Shown: piece after piece, positions 37,481 through 45,900 of the stretch | Layout of the letters: the number at the start of each line of letters is the position of its first letter | Numbering within the stretch: position 1 is the stretch's first letter | Assembly (NCBI GenBank): GCA_002343685.1 | Contig: DDRS01000017.1 | Coordinates: forward strand, 218,693-282,692 | Origin: Thiobacillus denitrificans | GTDB lineage: Bacteria > Pseudomonadota > Gammaproteobacteria > Burkholderiales > Thiobacillaceae | Direction: 5' to 3' | DNA length: 64,000 nucleotides | Translations under genes and position numbers: made by a program | Notes under the pieces: generated by a model | The model's input: the letters and a program-made list of their open reading frames with translations, nothing else | Told to the model about the DNA's origin: nothing | Databases searched by the model: none

Positions 37481-37536
37481 GGGAGGAATCCAGCCTGTTA
37501 CTGACGCGAGTCAAAGGACCATCCGGATCGCGGCGG

Positions 37537-37830
37537 CTAGACGCTCTTCGGTTTGGCCTTGACCAGTTTCATCTTGCACACGGGGCACTTTCCGGGTTCG
37601 TGGCGATGAATCTCGGGATGCATGGGGCATGTCCAGTTGTCCTCGGCATTGCGCGGTGCGAGCGAATCCGGTCGGCCATTGTCGGACATCCCGGTATGTG
37701 TGGCGGGCGCGCCTCCGTCCTGGCTTGCCGCTTGAGCGGCGTATCCCGGCATGACGCCGGCGAGCATGGCAAGGAACGATACTTTTGCCAGTACGCGTGC
37801 GACGGGTTTCGACGGTCGTTTGACATTCAT
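37537..37830 (-). CDS. Small periplasmic heavy-metal-binding protein
   Basis: A 97-residue protein with a signal peptide (about 1-32, ending YAAQAA) and a stand-alone heavy-metal-binding domain at the C-terminus: WTCPMHPEI near 66-74 and CPVCKMKLV near 82-90. The same motif occurs in CusB next door, with GM replaced by KM here. The region between is low-complexity (His/Met/Asp). It has a good ribosome site (GGAG 5 bases from the ATG). A role as copper chaperone or buffer for the CusBA pump or for nirK maturation is likely, but inferred from neighbours. Confidence 0.82.
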   Translation of the reverse strand: MNVKRPSKPVARVLAKVSFLAMLAGVMPGYAAQAASQDGGAPATHTGMSDNGRPDSLAPRNAEDNWTCPMHPEIHRHEPGKCPVCKMKLVKAKPKSV

Positions 37831-37850
37831 GGGAGTCTCCGTATGTCGAG

Positions 37851-37891
37851 TGGGCGCCGAGCACCTGATTAAGCCGGGTACTCGGCGCCCA
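37851..37891 (-). repeat. 11-bp perfect inverted repeat between nirK and the metal-binding gene
   Basis: TGGGCGCCGAG (37851-37861) and CTCGGCGCCCA (37881-37891) are exact inverted arms around a 19-base loop that can add ACC/GGT pairing. It lies in the 75-base gap after the nirK stop and has no T-run on either side. An mRNA-stabilising or processing hairpin that separates nirK from the downstream metal genes is the simplest reading; partial termination is possible. Confidence 0.6.
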
Positions 37892-37905
37892 TCACTTTCC
37901 TGCCA

Positions 37906-38841
37906 TCAGCGAACGAGGATCTGCTCGCCGTGGCCCATGTTGGGATCGGCATCATTGCTGAACATGATCACTGCGATGGCGCCCGTGAGGGCGGCCTTCA
38001 GCGAGTGGGTCACAATCGCATTGGCGCCTTCCTTGGGCGAGATCAGGTCGAATGTCGCTGCGTCGCCCGGCCCCACGACAAAGCTCTGCAGGCCATGCTC
38101 CACGTTTTTCGGGTTGCCGCTGGGGTAGACGGCATCCCAGATGCCCGCGATCGGATGGAAAGATGAAAACTCGTTGGGGCCCGCGTTGACGAAGTAGACG
38201 CGCACACGCTCGCCCGGCTTGGCCTGCAACCAACGGGTCGCTGCCGGATCGTGCACCGGGTCATACTTGAAGATGCCGCCGTTGAACATGACGTTGCTCC
38301 ACTTGTTCTGCATCATGTCTTCCTTGGCATCCGGGTTCGGATAGAGCTCGGACTGGATCAGCACATATTCGCGATCCGCTTTCGGCATGGCATGGGCATC
38401 CTTCGGATCGACGATGATGGTCCCGAACATGCCGCGTGCGATGTGCTGGATCATCGGATCGGAGCCGCAGTGGTAGAAGAACACACCTGGATAATTGGCG
38501 GTGAAGGTGTAGTGCTTCTCCTCGCCCGGCTTGATGGAGCCGAAGTCCTTCACCACATCCAGTCGCGCCGCATGGAAATCCATGGAGTGTGAATTCTTGT
38601 TGGTCTTGTCGTTGATCAGCGTGAACTCAACGGTGTCGCCTTCGGTGACCCGAACCACCGGGCCCGGCACCTTGCCGTCGAAGGTCCAGGTTCGGTACAT
38701 CGTCCCCTTGTTATCGATCGGCAAATCCACTTCCGTTGCGTGCAGCGTGACTTGCACCGTTTTTGCCTCGGCCTGGAATGACAGCATCGACAATGCCGTC
38801 ACGCCTGCCAGCGCCATCCCCAGCATCTTGTTTTGTTTCAT
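37906..38841 (-). CDS. nirK: Copper-containing nitrite reductase (NirK type)
   Basis: Reduces nitrite to nitric oxide in the periplasm. It has 311 residues with a signal peptide (cut after AEA, about residue 26) and two cupredoxin domains. All ligands can be placed by motif: type 1 copper His85, Cys125, His133, Met138; type 2 copper His90, His124, His279; catalytic Asp88 (HSMDFHAA) and His229 (SFHPIAG). The Cys-to-His loop (CGSDPMIQH) is two residues shorter than in Alcaligenes or Achromobacter NirK. It is the last gene of ncgABC-nirK, the arrangement known from Nitrosomonas europaea. Family and ligand set are strong; activity is inferred. Confidence 0.9.
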   Translation of the reverse strand: MKQNKMLGMALAGVTALSMLSFQAEAKTVQVTLHATEVDLPIDNKGTMYRTWTFDGKVPGPVVRVTEGDTVEFTLINDKTNKNSHSMDFHAARLDVVKDFGSIKPGEEKHYTFTANYPGVFFYHCGSDPMIQHIARGMFGTIIVDPKDAHAMPKADREYVLIQSELYPNPDAKEDMMQNKWSNVMFNGGIFKYDPVHDPAATRWLQAKPGERVRVYFVNAGPNEFSSFHPIAGIWDAVYPSGNPKNVEHGLQSFVVGPGDAATFDLISPKEGANAIVTHSLKAALTGAIAVIMFSNDADPNMGHGEQILVR

Positions 38842-38855
38842 TTTGAAGCTCCTTG

Positions 38856-39254
38856 TTATTTACCCGAACCACAGTTGCAGACAAAGCGTAGATACGCCAC
38901 CAACTCCTTGATTTCCTCGTCATTCATGACATTGCCCCAGGCCGGCATGAGCACCGACTTGTTCACTGCCAGCCCGCCGTCCTTGATGACGTGGAATATT
39001 TCCTCGTTGGGAATGTCGCCCATCCCCTTCGCGTCGCTGTGGTCCCGTGGCTGGACGGACATATCGCGACTGTTGATCCCCCTGCCGTTGCGATTGATGC
39101 CGTGGCACTGAACGCAGTAGGTGTTGTAGTTGCGAAGCGCACCCTGCGTGTACGGTTCATCTGCCGAGGCAGGGCCGCTGAACACGAAGCAGGAGGCCAT
39201 GAGCAATCCGGCCCGCAGGAATGCAGGCACGCGTTGACCGAAATTCATTTTCAT
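38856..39254 (-). CDS. ncgC: Monohaem cytochrome c (NcgC-like)
   Basis: A periplasmic class I cytochrome of 132 residues: signal peptide (about 1-31), haem site CVQCH near 47-51, and probable axial Met in SVLMPAWG near 101. The C-terminus ends VCNCGSGK with two additional cysteines, which is unusual and could bind a metal. Start ATG at 39254 overlaps the ncgB stop (ATGA). By its position in ncgABC-nirK it probably carries electrons for the copper reductase or oxidase; direct evidence for that is lacking. Confidence 0.88.
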   Translation of the reverse strand: MKMNFGQRVPAFLRAGLLMASCFVFSGPASADEPYTQGALRNYNTYCVQCHGINRNGRGINSRDMSVQPRDHSDAKGMGDIPNEEIFHVIKDGGLAVNKSVLMPAWGNVMNDEEIKELVAYLRFVCNCGSGK

Positions 39255-39943
39255 TTCCCCTCCGATGCGCTGAGTTGCAGGATGTAACCCGTCAGTCGCT
39301 GCAGATCCGGTTCGGCCAGGTTGAGCGTGGGCATCCAGATGTGCGGATCGATCGCCTGCGGGTTCTTGATGTAGCTGTAGAGGTAATCGGGCTGCAGGCG
39401 CTCGGCGGCGGTGTAGAGCTCAGGCCCCGACGAACCGCCGGTTCCAGGTTTCGCCTGATGGCAGGCAGCACAGCCGCGGAGCTTGTTGAAGAACATCGCC
39501 CCCATGGACATGCTCACCTTGTCGCCCTTGAATGCGCCCTTGCTCACCAGGCCTGCCGGACCCGTCAACGCCATGAGCGCCTCGGCAACCGCTTCGGCAT
39601 CTGCTTGCGACAGCTTCACATGAGCAGCCATAGTCGACTCATCCACGACGTCCTCCTTGTCGCTGCCCTTTATATGCTTGGTATACAACTCGCCGGCCGG
39701 CCGGATGCGTACCGGGTTCTGCAGCCATTTTTCCAGCCAGGGCCGGTTGAACTTGCTGCCTGCGTAGTACAGGTCCGGCCCCTTCCGCTCCCACAGGCGG
39801 TCGAGGCTGGCGTTGTCCGGTTTTACGACGGCGTGGCAACTGATGCATTGCGATTTCAGGATGCCAGCCCCGACACTGTCTGCAGCGAATGCCGGAGCTG
39901 CGACCAGCCCCATGGCCAATGCGGCCAGAAAAGATAATTTCAT
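39251..39943 (-). CDS. ncgB: Dihaem cytochrome c (NcgB-like)
   Basis: A periplasmic cytochrome of 230 residues with signal peptide (cut after AFA, about residue 20) and two haem sites, CISCH near 33-37 and CAACH near 157-161. Each is followed by a cytochrome c fold with a likely Met ligand. It lies 15 bases after ncgA and overlaps ncgC by 4 bases. The order multicopper oxidase, dihaem cytochrome, monohaem cytochrome, nirK equals the N. europaea ncgABC-nirK operon. Confidence 0.88.
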   Translation of the reverse strand: MKLSFLAALAMGLVAAPAFAADSVGAGILKSQCISCHAVVKPDNASLDRLWERKGPDLYYAGSKFNRPWLEKWLQNPVRIRPAGELYTKHIKGSDKEDVVDESTMAAHVKLSQADAEAVAEALMALTGPAGLVSKGAFKGDKVSMSMGAMFFNKLRGCAACHQAKPGTGGSSGPELYTAAERLQPDYLYSYIKNPQAIDPHIWMPTLNLAEPDLQRLTGYILQLSASEGK

Positions 39944-39958
39944 CGTCGATCCTTTCTC

Positions 39959-41014
39959 TTATTGAACGGCCTGGCCCTTGAAGGCAGGCGCGTCATACAT
40001 GCCATAGGGCTTTTTCAGGGATTCTTCGTAATAGAAATCGGGCACGAACGCCTTGTCCTTCCAGGCATAGAACGGGTCGTTGCGGTTGATTTCGTTGTAC
40101 TCGATGACCGTCATCAGGCCGCCCATCGGCTTGTCGCCGTTCATCGTGTGGGAGTCGACGTGGTCATGCACCATCCAGCGACCCGGGTTGTCGGCGGTCA
40201 GGATGAGGTCGTAGCGTTCGCCCGGGCCGACCATGATGGTATCCGCCTCGTAGGGCATGGGCAGCGGACGGCCATCCTTGAAGGCCACCTGGAAGACGTG
40301 GCCGTGGATATGTATGGAATGAGTCAATTCACCCGCGCCGATCAGGCGGATCCGCACCACATCGCCCTTGTTCACCCGAAGCGGCTGCGAATCGGGAAAA
40401 GCCTTGCCGTTGAGCGTGAAGTAATCCCACACATCCCCGGGGACGCCGCCGTAACCCGGCTTGAAAGCCCATTTCGACGCCCAGTCGGACAACATCAGGA
40501 TGTAGTCCTTCGTCACCTTCTTCTCGATCGGCCTGGGTGTTTTCGGTTCGACGATGAAGGGGCCCCACATGCCGCGCATCGCCGCGTGCTCATTGACGTT
40601 GACATGGCAGTGGTACCACATGGTGCCGGACGGCTCGGCAATGAACTTGTAGGTAAAGGTGTCGCCAGGCTTGATCGCAGACTGGGTGGTGTCCGGCACG
40701 CCATCCATGCGCCAGGTTCCTTTTTGCAACATGCCGTGCCAGTGGATCGTGTGCGGCAGCGTGGTCAGATTGTTGACGTTGACAGTGAGCTCGTCGCCTT
40801 CCTTGACATGAATCAAGGGGCCCGGCACCTGACCATTGAAGGCGAATGTGTGGAATTGCTGCTTGTCGACCAGCGTGATCTTGGTGTCCTCGATCGTCAT
40901 CTCGAACGTGCGCTTGTCGGCATACCCGGGCATGGGATGACCCAAAGCCACCCCCAGACACAACAGGGCCGCGCCGCGGGTGATGCTGATTCGACGGTGA
41001 AATCCTTTTTTCAT
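39959..41014 (-). CDS. ncgA: Two-domain multicopper oxidase (NcgA-like)
   Basis: A periplasmic copper oxidase of 351 residues. The N-terminus has a twin-arginine-like FHRRISITRG followed by a hydrophobic stretch. Copper motifs are HTIHWHG (88-94), WYHCHVNVNEHAAMRGM (133-149, type 1 Cys136 and His143), HSIHIHGHVF in domain 2 and HDHVDSH near the C-terminus. This is the laccase-like two-domain type called NcgA/blue copper oxidase in Nitrosomonas. The start is the ATG at 41014 because GGGAGG lies 6 bases upstream and a signal sequence follows; the reading frame extends 16 codons upstream without support. It leads the operon behind the NsrR-controlled promoter. Confidence 0.9.
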   Translation of the reverse strand: MKKGFHRRISITRGAALLCLGVALGHPMPGYADKRTFEMTIEDTKITLVDKQQFHTFAFNGQVPGPLIHVKEGDELTVNVNNLTTLPHTIHWHGMLQKGTWRMDGVPDTTQSAIKPGDTFTYKFIAEPSGTMWYHCHVNVNEHAAMRGMWGPFIVEPKTPRPIEKKVTKDYILMLSDWASKWAFKPGYGGVPGDVWDYFTLNGKAFPDSQPLRVNKGDVVRIRLIGAGELTHSIHIHGHVFQVAFKDGRPLPMPYEADTIMVGPGERYDLILTADNPGRWMVHDHVDSHTMNGDKPMGGLMTVIEYNEINRNDPFYAWKDKAFVPDFYYEESLKKPYGMYDAPAFKGQAVQ

Positions 41015-41027
41015 ATGGCCTCCCTTT

Positions 41028-41050
41028 AAGATATATATGAAATATATCTT
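41028..41050. promoter_or_regulatory. NsrR operator
   Basis: AAGATATATAT - G - AAATATATCTT is an 11-1-11 inverted repeat with one mismatch between arms. It fits the published NsrR consensus form AAGATGYATTT-N-AAATRCATCTT with substitutions only in the middle of each arm. It covers the -10 of the ncgA promoter and lies between ncgA and the divergent nsrR. Repression lifted by nitric oxide is inferred. Confidence 0.85.
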
Positions 41051-41069
41051 AACAAATGTCATATGACAA
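41041..41069 (-). promoter_or_regulatory. Promoter of ncgABC-nirK
   Basis: On the minus strand TTGTCA (41069-41064), a 17-base spacer and TATATT (41046-41041) form a five-of-six match in each box. The start point would be near 41034, about 20 bases before the ncgA ATG. The -10 lies wholly inside the NsrR-type operator. Confidence 0.75.
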
Positions 41070-41143
41070 GGACCTGGGCTTCAATTTCCTAATGGTTATA
41101 AAGTGCCAATCCGAGGCCGGGCGCACGGCCAGACGCGGCCAGA

Positions 41144-41149
41144 TATAAT
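41144..41149 (+). promoter_or_regulatory. Probable -10 of nsrR
   Basis: A perfect TATAAT, 64 bases before the nsrR ATG. No good -35 is seen at 16-18 bases, so confidence is modest. Confidence 0.35.
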
Positions 41150-41212
41150 GACGTGTCAATCAGAGCATCCAGCACAACGCCACATGGCATAACGCAGACC
41201 GAAGGAGATGCC

Positions 41213-41698
41213 ATGCGGCTGACCAAATTCACGGACTTTTCCTTGCGTGTGATGATTTATCTGGCTCGTCACCCAAACGGCTTGGCGACCATTGCCGACA
41301 TTGCGCAGGAGTACGACATCCCCTCCACGCACCTGATGAAGGTGGTACATCGCCTGGCGCAATGCGGCTACATCGTGACGGTGCGTGGGAAGGGGGGTGG
41401 CATGCGGCTCGCCAGATCACCAGACATGATCAACGTAGGCGATCTGGTACGGGATACCGAAGACAACATGGACATCGCGGAATGCTTCAGCGCCGAGCAC
41501 CAGAATTGCCCGATGCTGCCGGCATGCGCACTGAAATCCATTCTGATCGAGGCACGCAAAAGCTTCTTGGCCACCCTGGATTTTTATCGCCTGTCAGATA
41601 TCACGGGGAGCTCCATGCCTCCACTCGTGGCCCCCTTGCACCTGGTGCACGATATTTCGTCTCCGGCCGGCGGCCGCAAGAAGAAGCGTAGTGCCTGA
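41213..41698 (+). CDS. nsrR: Rrf2-family nitric-oxide-sensing repressor NsrR
   Basis: An iron-sulfur repressor of 161 residues. The N-terminus MRLTKFTDFSLRVMIYLARH and the winged helix are typical of NsrR. Three cluster cysteines are at 91, 99 and 105 (CFSAEHQNC then PMLPAC), one spacing (7 residues) longer than the four of E. coli NsrR. The protein ends in a Lys/Arg-rich tail (GGRKKKRSA) that most NsrR lack. The ATG has GAAGGAG 8 bases upstream. It is divergent from ncgA, whose promoter carries the operator. In N. europaea NsrR represses nirK in response to nitrite/NO. Confidence 0.9.
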   Translation: MRLTKFTDFSLRVMIYLARHPNGLATIADIAQEYDIPSTHLMKVVHRLAQCGYIVTVRGKGGGMRLARSPDMINVGDLVRDTEDNMDIAECFSAEHQNCPMLPACALKSILIEARKSFLATLDFYRLSDITGSSMPPLVAPLHLVHDISSPAGGRKKKRSA

Positions 41699-41844
41699 GC
41701 GAATCGGATCTGCATGCCACGAGGTGAGACGGGCTAAGCTTATATTCCGTACAGCCCCCTCGCTGCCGGGGCGACAGAGGGGAAACCGCACTGAGCGAGT
41801 GCGCATGACAAGCCAGTACGAGTCACCACGTCCATCACAAGTTA

Positions 41845-41873
41845 TTGAATTAAATAATATATTAGACTAAACT
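41845..41873 (+). promoter_or_regulatory. Promoter of the RND-DUF2892-rhodanese operon
   Basis: TTGAAT (41845-41850), a 17-base spacer and TAAACT (41868-41873). The spacer carries a perfect palindrome TAATATATTA (41855-41864), a candidate repressor site. The start point near 41880 lies downstream of the ATG at 41875, which supports the GTG at 41902 as the real start. Confidence 0.5.
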
Positions 41874-41901
41874 AATGGACGATTTTTCGGGAGATGCGTC
41901 A

Positions 41902-42942
41902 GTGTCTAAGTTTGCCTGCCTGCTGGCCTGTGCCGTACTCGTTTCGCAACCCGCCTGGGCTGCGCTGCCATTTACCACCACCACGGTGAATTACCAGATG
42001 ACGGATACAGGCTACAGCACCGAAGCCACCGTCGAGGCCGTCAAGCAGTCCACCGTCGCGGCCCAGGTATCGGGACGCGTGGCCGCGGTCAATTTCGATG
42101 CGGGAGATTACGTCAAGGCAGGATCGGTGATCGTACGGCTGTCTGCCCAGGAGTTGTCCTCGGCCGCGACGGGCAGCCAGGCACAAGTGGCCCAAGCTAC
42201 CGCCACGCTGGAGAATGCACGCGCCAATTACGAACGCCAGCAGCAACTGTTCCAGCAGAAATTCATCAGTCAGGCCGCGCTCGATCGCGCCACGGCCGAG
42301 TACCGCTCAGCCGAGGCAGCCGCCCGTGCTGCCCGCGCCGGCGCGGGACAAACCGCAGCGGTCAGTGGCTACACCGTGATCACCGCACCGTTTTCCGGAA
42401 TTGTGGCCGCCCGCCATGTCGAAGTCGGCGAAACCGTTACGCCCGGCAAACCGCTGATGACCGGCTTCGACCCCAAGGACATGCGGGTCATTGCCAACAT
42501 CCCGCAATACAAGCTCGCCGAGGTCAAGGCTGCACCGCGCGTCGCAGTCGAGATTCCCTCGCTCAACAAATGGATTGCCGCCACCGGCATCACCGTGCTG
42601 CCGTCCGCCGACGTGGCCACCCACACGGTCAAGGTGCGCATCGACCTGCCTGCCGACGTGGAAGGTGTCATTCCCGGGATGTTCGCGCGTGCGCATTTCT
42701 CCATGGCCAGCGCGCGCAAGCTCACCATCCCGCTCAGCGCCGTCGTCCGGCGTTCGGAAATCACCGCGGTCTATGTCGTCAATCAGGGCAAGGTAAGCCT
42801 GCGGCAGGTCCGGCTGGGTACGCCGAACGCACGCGGGCAGGTGGAAGTGCTGGCCGGGCTGAACCCGGGCGACGTCATTGCGCTCGATCCGGTCAAGGCG
42901 GGCATCTACGCCAAAAGCACCGCCAACCAGCCAGCCAAGTAA
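41902..42942 (+). CDS. RND efflux periplasmic adaptor (membrane-fusion protein)
   Basis: An adaptor of 346 residues. From the GTG at 41902 it has a clean signal peptide (SKFACLLACAVLVSQPAWA), with GGGAG 8 bases upstream; the in-frame ATG at 41875 has no ribosome site and precedes the likely transcript start. Domains in order are barrel-sandwich (VEAVKQSTVAAQVSGRVAAV), a helical hairpin (Gln/Ala-rich, about 85-140), second half of the lipoyl domain (YTVITAPFSGIVAARHVEVG) and beta barrel. There is no metal-binding domain. It is followed 12 bases later by its permease; no outer channel gene is present. Confidence 0.92.
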   Translation: MSKFACLLACAVLVSQPAWAALPFTTTTVNYQMTDTGYSTEATVEAVKQSTVAAQVSGRVAAVNFDAGDYVKAGSVIVRLSAQELSSAATGSQAQVAQATATLENARANYERQQQLFQQKFISQAALDRATAEYRSAEAAARAARAGAGQTAAVSGYTVITAPFSGIVAARHVEVGETVTPGKPLMTGFDPKDMRVIANIPQYKLAEVKAAPRVAVEIPSLNKWIAATGITVLPSADVATHTVKVRIDLPADVEGVIPGMFARAHFSMASARKLTIPLSAVVRRSEITAVYVVNQGKVSLRQVRLGTPNARGQVEVLAGLNPGDVIALDPVKAGIYAKSTANQPAK

Positions 42943-42954
42943 ACGGACAGACGC

Positions 42955-45900
42955 ATGGGACTCTCCGGACGCATCGCCCGTTTCTTCCTCACGTCCCAGC
43001 TCACGCCGCTGATCGCATTGATCGCGGCCCTGCTGGGCCTGATTGCCATTCTGGTCACGCCGCGCGAGGAAGAGCCGCAGATCAACGTGACCATGGCCAA
43101 CGTGTTCATCCCCTTCCCCGGCGCGTCGGCCAAGGACGTCGAAGCCCTGGTGGCAACGCCCGCCGAACAGGTGCTGTCGCAGATCGCCGGGATCGAGCAC
43201 ATCTACTCGGTCTCCAAGCCCGGCATGGCGATTCTGACCGTGCAGTATCTGGTCGGCCAGGACCGCACCCAGGCACTGGTGCGGCTGTACGACACCATCC
43301 AGGCCAATCGTGACTGGGTCTCGCCCGAGCTTGGCGTCGGCGAGCCCATCATCAAACCGCTCGGCATCGACGACGTGCCGATCGTCACCGTCACCCTGTG
43401 GACGCGCGACCCGAACCGCGGCGCCTACGAACTGGAGCAGGCCGCCCACGCGGCCGAAATCGAACTCAAGCGCATTTCCGGCACCCGCGAAGTCACGACC
43501 ATCGGCGGCCCCGGCCGCGCCGTGCGGGTGATGATGGATCCCGATCGCATGGCCGCATTCGGCATTACGCCCAAGGACATCCGCGACGCGCTACAAGTCT
43601 CCAACGCAGCCCAACCCTCCGGCACGCTGGTCTCGAACAACCAGGAAATTCTCGTCCAGACCGGAACCTTCCTCACCGGCGCCGACGACGTCCGTCAACT
43701 TGTCGTCGGCGTCGCCCAGGGCCGCCCGGTCTACATCAGCGATGTGGCAAGCGTGACTGCAGGCCCCGACCAGCCCACCCGCTACGTCTGGCATGGCCCC
43801 GGCGCCGGCGGAAAAAACAAGGCCGACAACGGCCAGACCTACCCGGCGGTCACACTGGCGATTTCCAAGAAACCCGGCGAAAACGCGGTCGACGTGGCCA
43901 GAAAGGTCATCGCACGCGTCAACAGCCTGCAAAACAGCGTCTTGCCAGAAGGTGTCGAGGTCAGCGTCACCCGCAACTACGGCGCCACCGCCGACGACAA
44001 GGCCAAGAAGCTGATCCAGAAGCTGATTTTCGCGACGGCCTCGGTCGTCCTGCTGGTGCTGTTCGCCATCGGCAAGCGCGAAGCACTGATCGTCGGCGCC
44101 GCGGTGCTGTTGACGCTCGCGGCCACGCTGTTCGCCTCGTGGGCCTGGGGGTTCACGCTCAATCGGGTATCGCTGTTCGCACTCATATTCTCGATCGGCA
44201 TCCTGGTCGATGACGCCATCGTGGTGGTGGAAAACATCCACCGTCGCATGAATCTGGACCACGACGGCCTCGAAGCGATCATTCCGCGTGCAGTCGACGA
44301 AGTGGGCGGGCCGACCATCCTCGCCACCCTCACCGTGATCGCGGCCCTGCTGCCGATGGCTTTCGTCAGCGGTCTGATGGGCCCGTACATGAGCCCGATT
44401 CCGATCAACGCCTCGATCGGCATGGTGATCTCTCTCGCCATCGCCTTCATCGTCACGCCCTGGCTGGCGCTGAAACTGATCAAGCAAGAAGCGCACGGCG
44501 CACACGCGGCAAGCGACAACAAGTTGCTCGCCCTGTTCCGCGCCCGCCTCACGCCTTTCCTGCGCGGCAGCGAGGGCAAGGGTGCGCGTCGCAAGCTGTG
44601 GCTGGGGATCGGCGTCGCCATTCTGCTGTCGGTCGCCTTGCCGATGGTCAAGCTCGTCATCCTGAAAATGCTGCCGTTCGACAACAAGTCCGAATTCCAG
44701 ATCATCGTCGACATGCCGGTTGGCACGCCCCTGGAAAAGACTGCCCAGGTGCTGAGCGAAATGGGCACGGCGGTTGCGCAAGTCCCTGAAGTCACCGACT
44801 ATCAGGCCTATGCCGGCACCGCTGCACCGATCAATTTCAACGGCCTGGTGCGACAGTATTACCTGCGCTCAGGCCCCGAGGTCGGGGATTTGCAGGTCAA
44901 CCTGCTCGACAAACACGACCGCGACCGCAAGAGCCACGAAATTGCACAGGCGATCCGTCCGGTGGTCGAAGCGATCGCCAGGAAGCACGGCGCCGACGTC
45001 AAAGTGGTCGAGGTGCCGCCCGGGCCGCCGGTCATGTCACCAATCGTGGCCGAAATATACGGCCCCGATTACGACGCACAGATCCAGGTCGCCAAGCAGG
45101 TACGCGGCGTCTTCGAAAAAACCAAGGGCATCGTCGCCATCGACGACACGGTCGAAGACGATGCCCAGCGCTTCGTGCTGCGCGTGCTGCAAAACAAGGC
45201 CGCGGTTGCCGGCGTGGCACAGAAGGACATCGTCGCAGCGATGAAGATGGGGCTGTCGGGCGAGAATGTCACACCCATCCACGGCAGCGGCGCCAAGTAC
45301 GAAATTCCGGTGCGCATCACCCTGCCGCCTGAACGTCAGAGCGGGCTCGACGATTTACTGAAACTGACGGTGCGCGGTAACGACGGCAACCTGGTACCCC
45401 TGTCGGAGTTGATTGAAGTGATGCCGAGCGCACGCGAAAAAACCATCTACCACAAGGACCTGCTGCCCGTGGTCTTCGTGGTCGGCGACACCGGCGGCAA
45501 GCTGGACTCGCCGCTGTATGGCCTATTCGAAATGCGCGGCGCACTGAAAGACAAACCGCTGGCGCAGGGCGGCACGCTGTCGGAGTACTTCATCCACCAG
45601 CCCGCCGATCCCTACACCGGATTCAGCCTGAAATGGGACGGCGAGTGGCAGGTCACCTATGAGACCTTCCGCGACATGGGACTCGCCTATGCGGTCGGGC
45701 TGATACTGATCTATATCCTGGTCGTCGCGCAGTTCAAGAGCTACCTGACCCCGCTCGTCATCATGGCGCCGATCCCGCTCACGATCATCGGTGTGATGCC
45801 GGGCCATGCCCTGCTCGGCGCGCAGTTCACCGCCACATCGATGATCGGGATGATCGCCCTGGCCGGCATCATCGTGCGCAACTCGATCCTGCTGGTCGAT

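Noticed and set aside
41699..41830. GC-rich hairpin after nsrR as a terminator
   Set aside because: CCCCTC and GAGGGG around 41755-41780 pair only with mismatches and bulges and no T-run follows, so no terminator is claimed.
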